From Candidatus Dietzia intestinipullorum (GTDB lineage: Bacteria; Actinomycetota; Actinomycetes; Mycobacteriales; Mycobacteriaceae): a stretch of 62,194 bases of DNA. The position numbers and the translations under genes are program-made. Position 1 is the first letter of the stretch, and every line of letters begins with the position of its first letter. Under the pieces are notes generated by a model, which saw only the letters and a list, made by a program, of their open reading frames with translations, ran no database searches and had not been told where the DNA came from. The stretch covers positions 1-62,194 of the forward strand of contig DWWP01000003.1 in assembly GCA_019119635.1 (NCBI GenBank), written 5' to 3'. Of this stretch, positions 30,598 to 38,800 are shown one piece after another.

Positions 30598-30927
30598 ATG
30601 AGCCCCGACGCACCGCACGCATTGTTCCTCCGGCACCCGGTCAAGCCGGGCAAGCGGGACGAGCTGGTCGAGGTCTGGCGTCGGCACATGCCGGAGGCGA
30701 TCGAGGCCAACGACGGGCACGAGGCCTACGTCTACTGCGCCTCGCACGCGGACAGGGACGTCCTGGTGGTGTACCAGCAGTACCGGGACGCGGCCGCCGC
30801 GCAGGCGTTCCTGGGCGACCCCGCCTACCTGGCGTACCTGGAGGAATCTCGCGATCTGCTGGCGGGGCCCCCGGAGGTGGAGGCGGTCGAGCCGCTGTGG
30901 TCGAAAGCCGTCGGACCGACTAGGTAA
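30598..30927 (+). CDS. Antibiotic biosynthesis monooxygenase (ABM) domain protein
   Basis: A 109-residue protein that looks like a single ABM-type ferredoxin-like domain: LFLRHPVKPGKRDELVEVWRRHM, then YVYCASHADRDVLVVYQQYRD and a C-terminal DPAYLAYLEESRDLL. Such dimeric alpha+beta-barrel proteins act as cofactor-less monooxygenases, haem-degrading enzymes or have unknown roles; nothing here picks one. The ATG at 30598 has TAGAGT 7 nt upstream and no Shine-Dalgarno, so a leaderless mRNA is likely. Its stop overlaps the -10 box of pcnA. Confidence 0.8.
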   Translation: MSPDAPHALFLRHPVKPGKRDELVEVWRRHMPEAIEANDGHEAYVYCASHADRDVLVVYQQYRDAAAAQAFLGDPAYLAYLEESRDLLAGPPEVEAVEPLWSKAVGPTR

Positions 30928-30930
30928 AGT
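30925..30930 (+). promoter_or_regulatory. -10 box of leaderless pcnA promoter, overlapping upstream stop
   Basis: TAAAGT, 7 nt before the pcnA GTG at 30938. Its first three bases are the TAA stop codon of the preceding gene. Confidence 0.5.
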
Positions 30931-30937
30931 CTCCGCT

Positions 30938-32506
30938 GTGACAGCCCGGACACCGCAGCCAGACCCCCGCTCCGCCTCGGACCGACACGACGCCGCGGTG
31001 TTCTCGGGGCTGCAGGACGGCCCGGGGACGCCGCCCGACGCGGCCGAGGTGGAGGCCCGCCGGGTGCGGCTGCTGGCCGGGGCGCAGTCGTCGCTCAACG
31101 ACCTCGCCGACGTCCTGGCCCCGCTCGCGACCGCGTTCGCCGATGCCGGCCACGAGTTGTTCCTGGTGGGGGGCAGCGTCCGGGACGCGGTGCTGGGCAG
31201 GCTGGGCACGGATCTCGACTTCACCACCGACGCCCGCCCGGACACGGTGCGCGGGATCCTTGACGCGTACGCGGACACCGTCTGGGACACCGGGATCGAG
31301 TTCGGGACGCTGTCGGCCGTCAAGCGGGATGCGGACGGCATCGAGCAACAGATCGAGATCACCACCTACCGGGCCGACACCTACGACGGGCGGTCCCGCA
31401 ACCCGGAGGTGGTCTACGGCGACACGCTCGAGGGCGACCTGATCCGGCGGGACTTCACGGTCAACGCCATGGCGGTGCGGCTCCACCCGGACGGGGGACA
31501 CGAGTTCCACGACCCGTTGGGCGGGATGGACGCGCTACTCGCGGGCGTACTGGACACCCCGGCCGCGCCCGAGCAGTCCTTCTCCGATGACCCGCTGCGC
31601 ATGTTGCGCGCCTGCCGGTTCGTCTCCCAGCTGGGCTTCTCGCTCGCGCCGCGTGTGTTCCGGGCCGTGACGGAGATGGCAGGCCAGATCGACCGGATCA
31701 CCGTCGAGCGGGTCCGGGCCGAGCTCGACAAGATGGTCCTCGGTGATTTCCCCGTCGACGGCATCAACATGCTGTGCGAGACCGGCCTGGCCGACCGCGT
31801 GCTGCCGGAGGTCCCGGGAATGAAGCTCGAGCGCGACGAGCACATGCAGCACAAGGACGTGTACTGGCACTCGCTGACCGTCCTCAAGCAGGCGATCGAC
31901 CTCGAGCCCGAGGGCCCTGATCTGGTACTGCGCTGGGCGGCGCTGCTGCACGACGTGGGCAAGCCGGCCACCCGCGCGGCCAAGCCCGGCGGCGGGGTGA
32001 CGTTCCACCACCACGAGGTCGTGGGCGCCAAGATGGTGCGCAAGCGGATGCGCGCGCTCAAGTACTCGCGCCAGATGATCGAGGACGTCTCCGGCCTGGT
32101 CTTCCTGCACCTGCGGTTCCACGGCTACGGCGACGGGCAGTGGACCGACTCGGCGGTGCGGCGCTACGTGTCCGACGCCGGCGACCTCCTCCCCCGGCTG
32201 CACCGTCTGGTCCGGGCGGACTGCACCACCCGCAACAAGCGGCGCGCCGCCAGGTTGCAGGCCACCTACGATTCGCTGGAGAACCGGATCGCGGAGATCG
32301 AGGAGAAGGAGGACCTCGCCCGCGTCCGGCCGGACCTCGACGGCAACGAGATCATGCGGCTGCTCGACCTCAAGCCCGGCCCGGACGTCGGCCGTGCCTG
32401 GGCGCACCTCAAGGACGTCCGCCTGGACCGCGGGCCGCTGGACCGGGACGAGGCCGAGGCGGAGCTGCTGCGTTGGTGGGCGGAAGAGAACGGCGGGACG
32501 GAGTGA
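30938..32506 (+). CDS. pcnA: CCA tRNA nucleotidyltransferase with HD domain
   Basis: A 522-residue class II nucleotidyltransferase that adds or repairs the 3' CCA of tRNA; relevant here because tRNA-Ile lacks an encoded CCA. Seen: the catalytic GGSVRDAVLGRLGTDLDFTTDARP, RRDFTVNAMAVRL, the head/neck region DDPLRMLRACRFVSQLGF, and an HD domain (LLHDVGKPATRAA). About 45 extra residues precede the conserved part. The start is GTG with TAAAGT 7 nt upstream. It is divergent from the Nudix operon, as in mycobacteria, but separated here by the mycolyltransferase and ABM genes. Confidence 0.95.
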   Translation: MTARTPQPDPRSASDRHDAAVFSGLQDGPGTPPDAAEVEARRVRLLAGAQSSLNDLADVLAPLATAFADAGHELFLVGGSVRDAVLGRLGTDLDFTTDARPDTVRGILDAYADTVWDTGIEFGTLSAVKRDADGIEQQIEITTYRADTYDGRSRNPEVVYGDTLEGDLIRRDFTVNAMAVRLHPDGGHEFHDPLGGMDALLAGVLDTPAAPEQSFSDDPLRMLRACRFVSQLGFSLAPRVFRAVTEMAGQIDRITVERVRAELDKMVLGDFPVDGINMLCETGLADRVLPEVPGMKLERDEHMQHKDVYWHSLTVLKQAIDLEPEGPDLVLRWAALLHDVGKPATRAAKPGGGVTFHHHEVVGAKMVRKRMRALKYSRQMIEDVSGLVFLHLRFHGYGDGQWTDSAVRRYVSDAGDLLPRLHRLVRADCTTRNKRRAARLQATYDSLENRIAEIEEKEDLARVRPDLDGNEIMRLLDLKPGPDVGRAWAHLKDVRLDRGPLDRDEAEAELLRWWAEENGGTE

Positions 32507-33783
32507 TCGGACGGGCGGTCGACCGCTACCTGTCCTCCACGACCGCCCGCCTCGTCGTCGTCGTCCTGGGGGCGGTCGGCGCCCTGCTCCACCTCACGGT
32601 GATCCCGGGCCTCGACCGGCCCCCGCCGTACCGCATCGATCTGGACGTGTACCGCACCGGCGGCCAGGTGTTTCTCGACGGCGGCGACCTCTACGGCGAG
32701 TTGCCGGTGCTGGCCGAGGGCGCGTACCTGCCGTTCACCTATCCCCCGCTGTCGGCGCAGTTGTTCTCGGTGTTCACTCTGGTCCCGCTCGCGGTGGCGT
32801 CGACGATCATCACGGTGGCGACCATCGCGGTCACCGCGTCCGTGGTGCGGCTCGTGCTCACCCGGACCTGCGACCGGCCGCGCCGCGACCTGTGGTGGCT
32901 CACGGCGGCGGTCGTGGCGGTGGCGATCTGGTCCGGCCCCGTCCGCGAGACCCTGGGATTCGGTCAGATCAACGTCTTCCTCATGGCGCTCGTGCTGGTG
33001 GACGTGCTCCGGGGGCGGGGCCGCTGGTGGGGCGGGACGCTCACGGGGCTCGCGATGGCGGTCAAGCTCACGCCGGCGGTGTTCCTGCTGTACTTCGTGC
33101 TCCGCCGCGACTGGCGTGGGCTGGCGACGGCGATCGGCTCGGCGCTCGCCTTCACCGGTATCGGACATCTGCTGGCCCCGGAGGATTCGGTGCGGTACTG
33201 GACCTTCGCGATCCGCGACCCCGCCCGGATCGGTGGCCTGCCGTTCTCGTCCAATCAGTCGGTCAACGGCGTCGTGTACCGGTTGGGGCTCGAGGGGACG
33301 GCGGCGTCGGCGGTGTGGTTCGTGGTGGCGTCGCTGGTCGGACTCGCGATCGCGTACGTGGCGTGGCGCCTCCTGCGCGCCGGGCACGAGGTCGCGGCCG
33401 CCGTCGTCGTGGGATACGTGGCGCTGTTCTGCTCGCCGGTGTCCTGGGGACACCACTGGGTGTGGGCCGTGCCGGCCGTCGTACTCGCCCTGGTGTGGGC
33501 CGACCGGGCGGCGACACGCGACGACGACGACGAGCGTGGCTGGCTCGCCCTGGCAGGCAGCGGCGTCGTGATCTTCCTCAGCACCCCCCAGTGGTGGGTC
33601 CCCAATTCCCACGACCGTGAGCTGGGGTGGGGGCCCCTCGAGCACGTGGTGGGCAACGCCTACCTGATCTGGGCGGCGGTCTTCCTCGTGGTGCTCGGTG
33701 TGCGCGCCTCGCGGCTGGGGCCGCCCGACCGGGGCGCGGATCCGCTGCGGCCGGCGCTGTTCGTGCGCGACCGCACGCAGTAG
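32503..33783 (+). CDS. GT87-family (DUF2029) integral-membrane glycosyltransferase
   Basis: 426 residues, GTG start overlapping the pcnA stop (GTGA). There are about ten hydrophobic segments. The N-terminal loop PPPYRIDLDVYRTGGQVFLDGGDLYGELP fits the GT-C enzymes of family GT87, which use polyprenyl-phosphate mannose to build lipomannan, lipoarabinomannan and related glycans in Corynebacteriales. Other typical parts are SGPVRETLGFGQINVFLMALV and CSPVSWGHHWVWAVP. The exact linkage made cannot be read from sequence. Coupling to pcnA is probably only transcriptional. Confidence 0.85.
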   Translation: MIGRAVDRYLSSTTARLVVVVLGAVGALLHLTVIPGLDRPPPYRIDLDVYRTGGQVFLDGGDLYGELPVLAEGAYLPFTYPPLSAQLFSVFTLVPLAVASTIITVATIAVTASVVRLVLTRTCDRPRRDLWWLTAAVVAVAIWSGPVRETLGFGQINVFLMALVLVDVLRGRGRWWGGTLTGLAMAVKLTPAVFLLYFVLRRDWRGLATAIGSALAFTGIGHLLAPEDSVRYWTFAIRDPARIGGLPFSSNQSVNGVVYRLGLEGTAASAVWFVVASLVGLAIAYVAWRLLRAGHEVAAAVVVGYVALFCSPVSWGHHWVWAVPAVVLALVWADRAATRDDDDERGWLALAGSGVVIFLSTPQWWVPNSHDRELGWGPLEHVVGNAYLIWAAVFLVVLGVRASRLGPPDRGADPLRPALFVRDRTQ

Positions 33784-33810
33784 CCGGGCTGTCAAGACCC
33801 CGAGGAGGAT

Positions 33811-33838
33811 CTGTGGAGACGCGGTTCGCTGTCCACAG
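33811..33838. repeat. Inverted repeat before the pentad-repeat gene
   Basis: CTGTGGA (33811-33817) is inverted as TCCACAG (33832-33838) with a 14-nt loop, 53 bp before the ATG of the next gene and 28 bp after the GT87 stop. It could be a weak terminator or an operator. The right half includes CTGTCCACA, 8 of 9 positions of a DnaA box. Confidence 0.35.
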
Positions 33839-33890
33839 ATGACGGAGCGGGTCTGGTTCCGGCTTCCGGTGGCGGGCCAGGATTGCCGCC

Positions 33891-34967
33891 ATGGACTACT
33901 TCTTCGGAGACGGCGTCGGTGAGCCGACGCAATGGCAGGGCGAGCCGGATCTCACGCTGGGGGCCGGCGACGCGGACGCGCTGTGGCTGGATTTCGACGG
34001 CGACGGGCTCGCCGACGACGCACTGTGGGACTCGACCGGTGACGGGCTCGCCGACCGCGTGGTGACCGACGTCGGGGGCACGGCGCAGGAGGTCTACGCC
34101 GACGAGGCGGGCCGCGGGGTGTGGAACGCCTACGCGGGCGGCGCCGGGGCGCTCGCGGCCGGCTCCGTCGACGCGGGAGCCGTGGGCGCGGGCTCGGCCG
34201 GCGGCGGCTCCGTCGGGGCCGGCTCGGTCGGAGCCGGCTCTGTGGGAGCGGGGTCAGTGGGCGCGGGCTCGCTCGGTGTGGGATCCCTGGCGGCCGGCGC
34301 GGCGGCGGGGTCGCTCGACGTGGGGCCGATGGTGGACGGGGCGCTCGCCGCGGGGACGGACGCGCTGGCCGCCGGATCGGAGTCGCTCGGCGCGCTACCG
34401 GACTGGGGAGCGCTGCTGGCGGACGCGGTCGGCGCGCTCGACCACGGCTCGGCCACCGCGGCGGAGTCGTCCAGGTGGGAGACACCGCCGACGGTCGAGC
34501 CGGCACCCGCGCCGGCCGAGCCCCCGCCGGCGCAGCACGCGCCACCGGGACCCGTGCAGGGCGGCACGCAGCCCGAGCCCGTTCCCCCGGTGCTCGGCGA
34601 CGACGGCTCGCTCACCGTGGACACCGGCAGCGGCCTGGTGTCGGTGGCCGATGCGGACGGCGACGGTCACCTCGACTCGACCCTGCCGCTGGGCTCGATC
34701 GACGCCGAGGCGCTCGGCGGGGCGGTCGGCGCGGGTTCCGTCGACGCGGGCGCGGTCGAAGCCGGGTCCGCGGCGGCGGGTTCGGCGGCTGCCGGATCGG
34801 CCGCGGCGGGGTCCGTGGGTGCCGGCTCGGTGGGCGCGGGCTCAGTCGGTGGCGGCTCTGTCGGTGGCGGCTCGGTGGGTGTCGGTTCTGTGGGCGTCGG
34901 CTCCGTGGGCGGTGGCTCTGTCGGTGGCGGCTCCGTCGCCGCGGGCTCGGTCGGGGTCGGTTCCTGA
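33891..34967 (+). CDS. Gly/Ser pentad-repeat protein with Ca-loop-like Asp motifs
   Basis: A 358-residue protein I cannot assign to a known function. Residues 34-57 contain two Asp-rich loops (DFDGDGLADD, DSTGDGLADR) and 254-262 a third (DADGDGHLD), similar to EF-hand/thrombospondin-type-3 calcium loops and to small D-x-D-G-D-G repeat proteins of Corynebacteriales. Two arrays of a five-residue unit, consensus V-G-(A/G/V)-G-S, occupy about 88-133 and 280-358 (nt 34152-34289 and 34728-34964), encoded by 15-nt tandem repeats. A Pro/Ala-rich linker (about 198-236) separates them. No signal peptide or transmembrane helix is visible. The last 126 bp overlap the MFS gene on the other strand. Confidence 0.7.
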   Translation: MDYFFGDGVGEPTQWQGEPDLTLGAGDADALWLDFDGDGLADDALWDSTGDGLADRVVTDVGGTAQEVYADEAGRGVWNAYAGGAGALAAGSVDAGAVGAGSAGGGSVGAGSVGAGSVGAGSVGAGSLGVGSLAAGAAAGSLDVGPMVDGALAAGTDALAAGSESLGALPDWGALLADAVGALDHGSATAAESSRWETPPTVEPAPAPAEPPPAQHAPPGPVQGGTQPEPVPPVLGDDGSLTVDTGSGLVSVADADGDGHLDSTLPLGSIDAEALGGAVGAGSVDAGAVEAGSAAAGSAAAGSAAAGSVGAGSVGAGSVGGGSVGGGSVGVGSVGVGSVGGGSVGGGSVAAGSVGVGS

Positions 34968-36311
34968 CCTGCCGCGAAGAAGCACGGCCAGCAGGGCGGA
35001 CGCCCCGTACAGGGCGACCGGGACCAGCATGAGGGACACGGACCGGCCGTCGGCGGGGACCAGCGGCAACACCACCACCATGCCCACCACGAACGCGGTG
35101 TTGAACAGCGCGTCCTGCAGGGCGAACACCCCGCCGCGGCGGACGTCGGGCACATCGGTCTGCATGGCGTTGTCGGCGACCAGCTTGACGATCTGCGCGC
35201 CCAGCCCCAGCGCCAGGGCGCCCACCACCAACGCGGTGGGATCGAGGGTCGGCCCCACCGCGAGCTGCGCGGCCGCCGAGAGCGCCGATCCGGCCGCCAC
35301 CACGAGGATCCTGTCGGTGCGTGCCATCGCCCACGGGGCCACCAGCGCGGCGACGCCCATCCCACCCGCGACCGCCGCGGACAGCAGGCCGAACCCGCCC
35401 ATGCCGGCCACCACCGGGACGCTGCCGTCGATGCTCTCGGCCTCGCGCAGGAGCAGGATCGCCAGCATCGTGGTGATGCCGAACGCGGCCCGGCTCAGCG
35501 ACACGGCGGTCAGCGAGACCCACACCAGGTGCGTCGAGCGCGCGGCCCGCACCCCCTCGGCCAGCCCTCCGGCGAACAGTCCCAGTGCGTCACGGGCGAC
35601 CGGGGCCCCACCGCGGATGCTCGCCTCGTCGTCGTCGGGACCCAGGTGTCGGGGCGGCAGCGCGAGCACCGCCCACGCCCCCAGCAGCGCGGTGACCACC
35701 GCCGGGAGCAGGGTCCACGAGACCGCGGCGTCCCCCGCGCCCGCCACCGCGAGGATCGCGAAGGCCGCGACCGCGCCCACCGCGGTGACCACCGAACCCA
35801 CCGTGACCAGCACGGAGTTGGTGCCGGCGAGGATGCGGTCGGGCACCACACGCGGCATCGCCGCGGTCAGGCCCGTGTTGATGAGCCGGCCCAGGCCGAT
35901 CGCCACGAGCGACAGCGCGAACAGCGTGACCAGGCCGGCCCCGGTGTGCACCGCCCCCGCGGCGATCAGCGCGATCGTCGCGATGATCGCCACGGTCCGG
36001 ACCACCGCCGCCACCGCCACCACGATCCGGCGATCCCACCGGTCCAGGGCGGCCGCCGCGAACGGGCCGACGACCGAGTACGGCAGGAGCAGCACGGCGA
36101 AGCCGCCGACGATCGCGACCGGAGTGGTGGCCGATTCCGGGCTGAACAGCACGACGCCGCCGAGCGCCGCCTGGTGGATCCCCTCGCTGAGCAGGGCCGC
36201 CAGCCGCGCGGTCGAGAGCCGGCCCAGCCCGTCGGACTCGCGCAGCGCCCCCACGAGGCGGGCCCGTGCGCCGGGCCGGGGGGCGGACGGGGCAGCGCGC
36301 GGTGGGGTCAC
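34842..36311 (-). CDS. MFS transporter
   Basis: 489 residues from the GTG at 36311, with TACCGT (36318-36323) 6 nt upstream. Twelve hydrophobic segments are visible, with the loop DRWDRRIVV after the second, RLINTGLTAAMPRVVPDRILAGTNS before a mid-helix, and RRGGVFALQDALFNTAFVVGM in the C-terminal half; it resembles the MFS_3/enterobactin-exporter-like group. The substrate is unknown. The last ~35 residues (RSGTDPDRARGDGAATDRATAHG onward in spirit: Thr/Asp/Arg/Ala/His repeats) are the antisense translation of the neighbouring gene's repeat array, so the true conserved protein ends near 34970 and the stop lies inside the repeats. Confidence 0.85.
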   Translation of the reverse strand: MTPPRAAPSAPRPGARARLVGALRESDGLGRLSTARLAALLSEGIHQAALGGVVLFSPESATTPVAIVGGFAVLLLPYSVVGPFAAAALDRWDRRIVVAVAAVVRTVAIIATIALIAAGAVHTGAGLVTLFALSLVAIGLGRLINTGLTAAMPRVVPDRILAGTNSVLVTVGSVVTAVGAVAAFAILAVAGAGDAAVSWTLLPAVVTALLGAWAVLALPPRHLGPDDDEASIRGGAPVARDALGLFAGGLAEGVRAARSTHLVWVSLTAVSLSRAAFGITTMLAILLLREAESIDGSVPVVAGMGGFGLLSAAVAGGMGVAALVAPWAMARTDRILVVAAGSALSAAAQLAVGPTLDPTALVVGALALGLGAQIVKLVADNAMQTDVPDVRRGGVFALQDALFNTAFVVGMVVVLPLVPADGRSVSLMLVPVALYGASALLAVLLRGRSGTDPDRARGDGAATDRATAHGADAHRTDTHRAATDRAATD

Positions 36312-36374
36312 GCCCACACGGTATCGGGGTCGATCGAGGGGACGGGGATGTGCCGGATCGGGGCCGGGGGCATC

Positions 36375-37016
36375 ATGGGAGGCATGGATACTGGAGCGGA
36401 CGACCTGAGCGGCGGAGGGCTCTTCGGCGACCGCCTCTACGACGCGATGGACAAACGCGACCCCGAGGCCGGGTCGCTGCTGGTCGCCGCCCCCGACATG
36501 CCGGACCCCAATTTCCGGCGGGCGATCATCTACGTGATCGAGCACGATCACGGCGGTTCGCTCGGCGTGGTGATCACCCGACGGAGCGAGACGCCGATCG
36601 ACGAGGTCCTGCCCGCGTGGGCCGACCAGTGCGCCGCTCCGGCGGTGTTTCACGTCGGCGGGCCGGTCAAGCCGGACACCGGTATCGCCCTGGCGGTGCT
36701 GCGGTCCGCCGACGTCGGTGCGGGACTCTCGGGCCTCCAGCGGATCGACGGTCGGGTGCACGTGGTGGACCTCGACAGCGACCCGGAGATCCTCGACGAG
36801 ATGATCGAGGGCATGCGGGTCTTCGTCGGCTACACCGGTTGGGCACCCGGACAGTTGCAGGACGAGCTCGACCGTGGTGACTGGTACGTGGCGCCCAGCC
36901 TGCCCAGCGACCTTCTGGCCCCCACACACGTCGACGTGTGGGGCACAGTACTGCGCCGCCAGGAGATGCCCCTGCCGCTGTACGCCACGTACGTGGGCGA
37001 CGGCGACGTGAATTGA
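36375..37016 (+). CDS. YqgE/AlgH family protein
   Basis: A UPF0301/YqgE-type protein of about 213 residues: AGSLLVAAPDMPDPNFRRAIIYVIEHDHGGSLGVVITR, then HVGGPVKPDTGIALAV, VFVGYTGWAPGQLQDELDRGDW and LWG-like VWGTVLRR. The fold is known, but no molecular function is established. Two in-frame ATGs compete (36375 and 36384). The second has GGAGG only 1 nt before it, too close to serve, so I prefer the first, which follows GGGGG. Its stop overlaps the next gene by TTGA. Confidence 0.88.
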   Translation: MGGMDTGADDLSGGGLFGDRLYDAMDKRDPEAGSLLVAAPDMPDPNFRRAIIYVIEHDHGGSLGVVITRRSETPIDEVLPAWADQCAAPAVFHVGGPVKPDTGIALAVLRSADVGAGLSGLQRIDGRVHVVDLDSDPEILDEMIEGMRVFVGYTGWAPGQLQDELDRGDWYVAPSLPSDLLAPTHVDVWGTVLRRQEMPLPLYATYVGDGDVN

Positions 37017-38221
37017 CGCCCGGGACCCGGCCGCAGCAGCAGCGGGTGAGCGCCCGGCACTGGCTGATCCTCGCGGTGGCGACGTTCGTCGCCGCCTCCG
37101 GCTCGGCGTTCGTCGTGGGGTTCGCGTTCCTCCTCCCCCACCTGCACACCGAACTGGGGATGTCGCTGACGCAGGCGGGCGTGCTCGTGGCGATGCCCTC
37201 GGTGGGGATGGCGCTGGCCCTGATCGCCTGGGGATGGCTGGTCGACCGGACCGGCGAGAAGCTGGTGCTGACCTCGGGTTCGGTGCTCATGGCGGTGGGC
37301 CTGGCGGCGGCGCTCACCACCGATGAATTTCTGCTGCTGGCCCTGATCCTGCTGGTCACCGGCGCTGCGACCGCGTCGGGCAACTCAGCCAGCGGGCGGC
37401 TGGTGGTGGGCTGGTTCCCGGCAGAGCGCCGGGGCCTCGCGATGGGCATCCGGCAGATGTCGCAGCCGGTGGGCGCGGCGATCGCGGCGCTGACCATGCC
37501 GCTGCTCGCCGAATCGCACGGGCTCCACGCGGCGCTGGCGGTGCCGCTGGCCATGGCGTCGGTCTCGGCGGTGGCCGCTCTCGTCGTCGTCACCGACCCT
37601 CCCCGGCCCCCCGCGCCGGCCGGGTCGGGCGCCGACACCACCGCGCGGTCCCCCTACCGCGAGTCGCGGTTCCTGCAGCGGGTCCACGGGGTGTCCGTGC
37701 TGCTGGTGCTGCCGCAGGCGCTCATGCAGTCGTTCCTGCTGGCATGGCTCATGTTGGGTCACGGCTGGTCGGCGACGTCCGCGGGCGTGGTGGTGACGGT
37801 GAGCCAGGTACTCGGCGCCCTCGCCCGGATCGTGGCGGGTGCCGCCTCCGATCGCGTGGGCTCACGGATGACACCCATACGCGCGGTAGCAATCTCATTG
37901 ACCGCCGGGATGGCGGCGCTCGCCGCCGCCGAGGCGCTCGGTGCGCCCGGAGCGGTGGCCGTGACGCTGGCCGTGGTCGCGACCGTCCTGTCCGTCTCGG
38001 ACAACGGCCTGGCGTTCACCGCCGTCGCCGAGTTCGCCGGAGCGCGGTGGAGCGGGCGCGCGCTCGGCACGCAGAACACCGCGCAGTTCGTGGCCATCTC
38101 GGCCGCGACGCCGCTGATGGCGGCCGCGATCGAGCAGGTGGGCTACTGGCCCGTCTTCGTGGCCGCCGCCGGGATCGCCGCCGTCGCGATCCCGCTGGTC
38201 CCCGCCGACCAGCGGAGGTGA
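37013..38221 (+). CDS. MFS transporter (nitrate/cyanate-type or drug-type)
   Basis: About 402 residues with twelve hydrophobic segments: LILAVATFVAASGSAFVVGFAFLLP, GVLVAMPSVGMALALIAWGWLVDRTGEK (the MFS motif A region, DRTGEK), RRGLAMGIRQMSQPVGAAIAAL, RIVAGAASDRVGSRM and a final helix pair. I use the TTG at 37013, which overlaps the YqgE stop; a GTG at 37046 is the other option and would remove 11 hydrophilic residues. The substrate cannot be read from sequence. Confidence 0.82.
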   Translation: MTPGTRPQQQRVSARHWLILAVATFVAASGSAFVVGFAFLLPHLHTELGMSLTQAGVLVAMPSVGMALALIAWGWLVDRTGEKLVLTSGSVLMAVGLAAALTTDEFLLLALILLVTGAATASGNSASGRLVVGWFPAERRGLAMGIRQMSQPVGAAIAALTMPLLAESHGLHAALAVPLAMASVSAVAALVVVTDPPRPPAPAGSGADTTARSPYRESRFLQRVHGVSVLLVLPQALMQSFLLAWLMLGHGWSATSAGVVVTVSQVLGALARIVAGAASDRVGSRMTPIRAVAISLTAGMAALAAAEALGAPGAVAVTLAVVATVLSVSDNGLAFTAVAEFAGARWSGRALGTQNTAQFVAISAATPLMAAAIEQVGYWPVFVAAAGIAAVAIPLVPADQRR

Positions 38222-38304
38222 GCCCGACGGGCCCCGTGCGCAGGCGTACCAGCGACTGGAGGCCCGCACGTCCGTGACCACGAGCAGCGGCTGTGGCCGG
38301 ATGG

Positions 38305-38733
38305 TCACGACGCCCCGGGCATCGGCTGGCCGCGGTACTGCCCCACCGACCACACGTTGCCCTCCGGGTCGCGGACCGAGAAGCCGTGGTCGCCGTAGTC
38401 CGTGTCGTGCATCTCCATGACGATCTCGGCGCCGGCGGCGGTCGCCCGCTCGTACACGGCGTCGGAGTCGGCGGTCACGAGAAACGCGAGGCCGGAGCCG
38501 GCAGGGGCGGCGTGCGGGTCCCGCTCGTCGCGCCGACGATCGCCGAGCATGACGCCGCCGCCCTCGGGCCACAGCAGCTCGGCGTGGGCGACGGTCGCCC
38601 CTTCGGTGTGGGAGAACGACTCGATGAAGCCCAACGCGGTGACCATCCAGTCGATCTGGGTGCGGGCGTCAGTGCACTGCAGGCAGTGCCAGACGGTGGG
38701 TGGCGGCGGGGTGCCGGGGGTGTGTGGACTCAT
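38305..38733 (-). CDS. VOC (glyoxalase/bleomycin-resistance) family protein
   Basis: A 142-residue protein with the paired beta-alpha-beta-beta-beta folds of the vicinal oxygen chelate family: DARTQIDWMVTALGFIESFSHTEGATVAHAELLW in the first half, and AFLVTADSDAVYERATAAGAEIVMEMHDTDYGDHGFSVRDPEGNVWSVGQY in the second. The late DPEGNVWSVG is diagnostic. Members include lyases, dioxygenases and drug-binding proteins; the role here is unknown. An AraC-type regulator lies 67 bp upstream on the same strand. The ATG at 38733 is chosen because CAGACT lies 7 nt before it and the region upstream is unrelated. Confidence 0.87.
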   Translation of the reverse strand: MSPHTPGTPPPPTVWHCLQCTDARTQIDWMVTALGFIESFSHTEGATVAHAELLWPEGGGVMLGDRRRDERDPHAAPAGSGLAFLVTADSDAVYERATAAGAEIVMEMHDTDYGDHGFSVRDPEGNVWSVGQYRGQPMPGAS

Positions 38734-38800
38734 GCCGTCGAGTCTGGTCGGTGGCCGTAACCGGCGGCTTGGATATTTCGGAAGAGCTCCTGATGGTCGG

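Noticed and set aside
30255-30710. Open frames through the repeat interval upstream of the ABM gene
   Set aside because: Several frames on both strands are open because of the short repeats; none has a start signal, and products are repeat-derived.
33829-33837. DnaA-box-like CTGTCCACA
   Set aside because: A single 8-of-9 match far from the origin; better explained as half of the local inverted repeat.
36647-36662. parS-like GTTTCACGTCGG
   Set aside because: Only one half-site matches; it lies within the coding sequence of the YqgE-like gene without palindromic symmetry.
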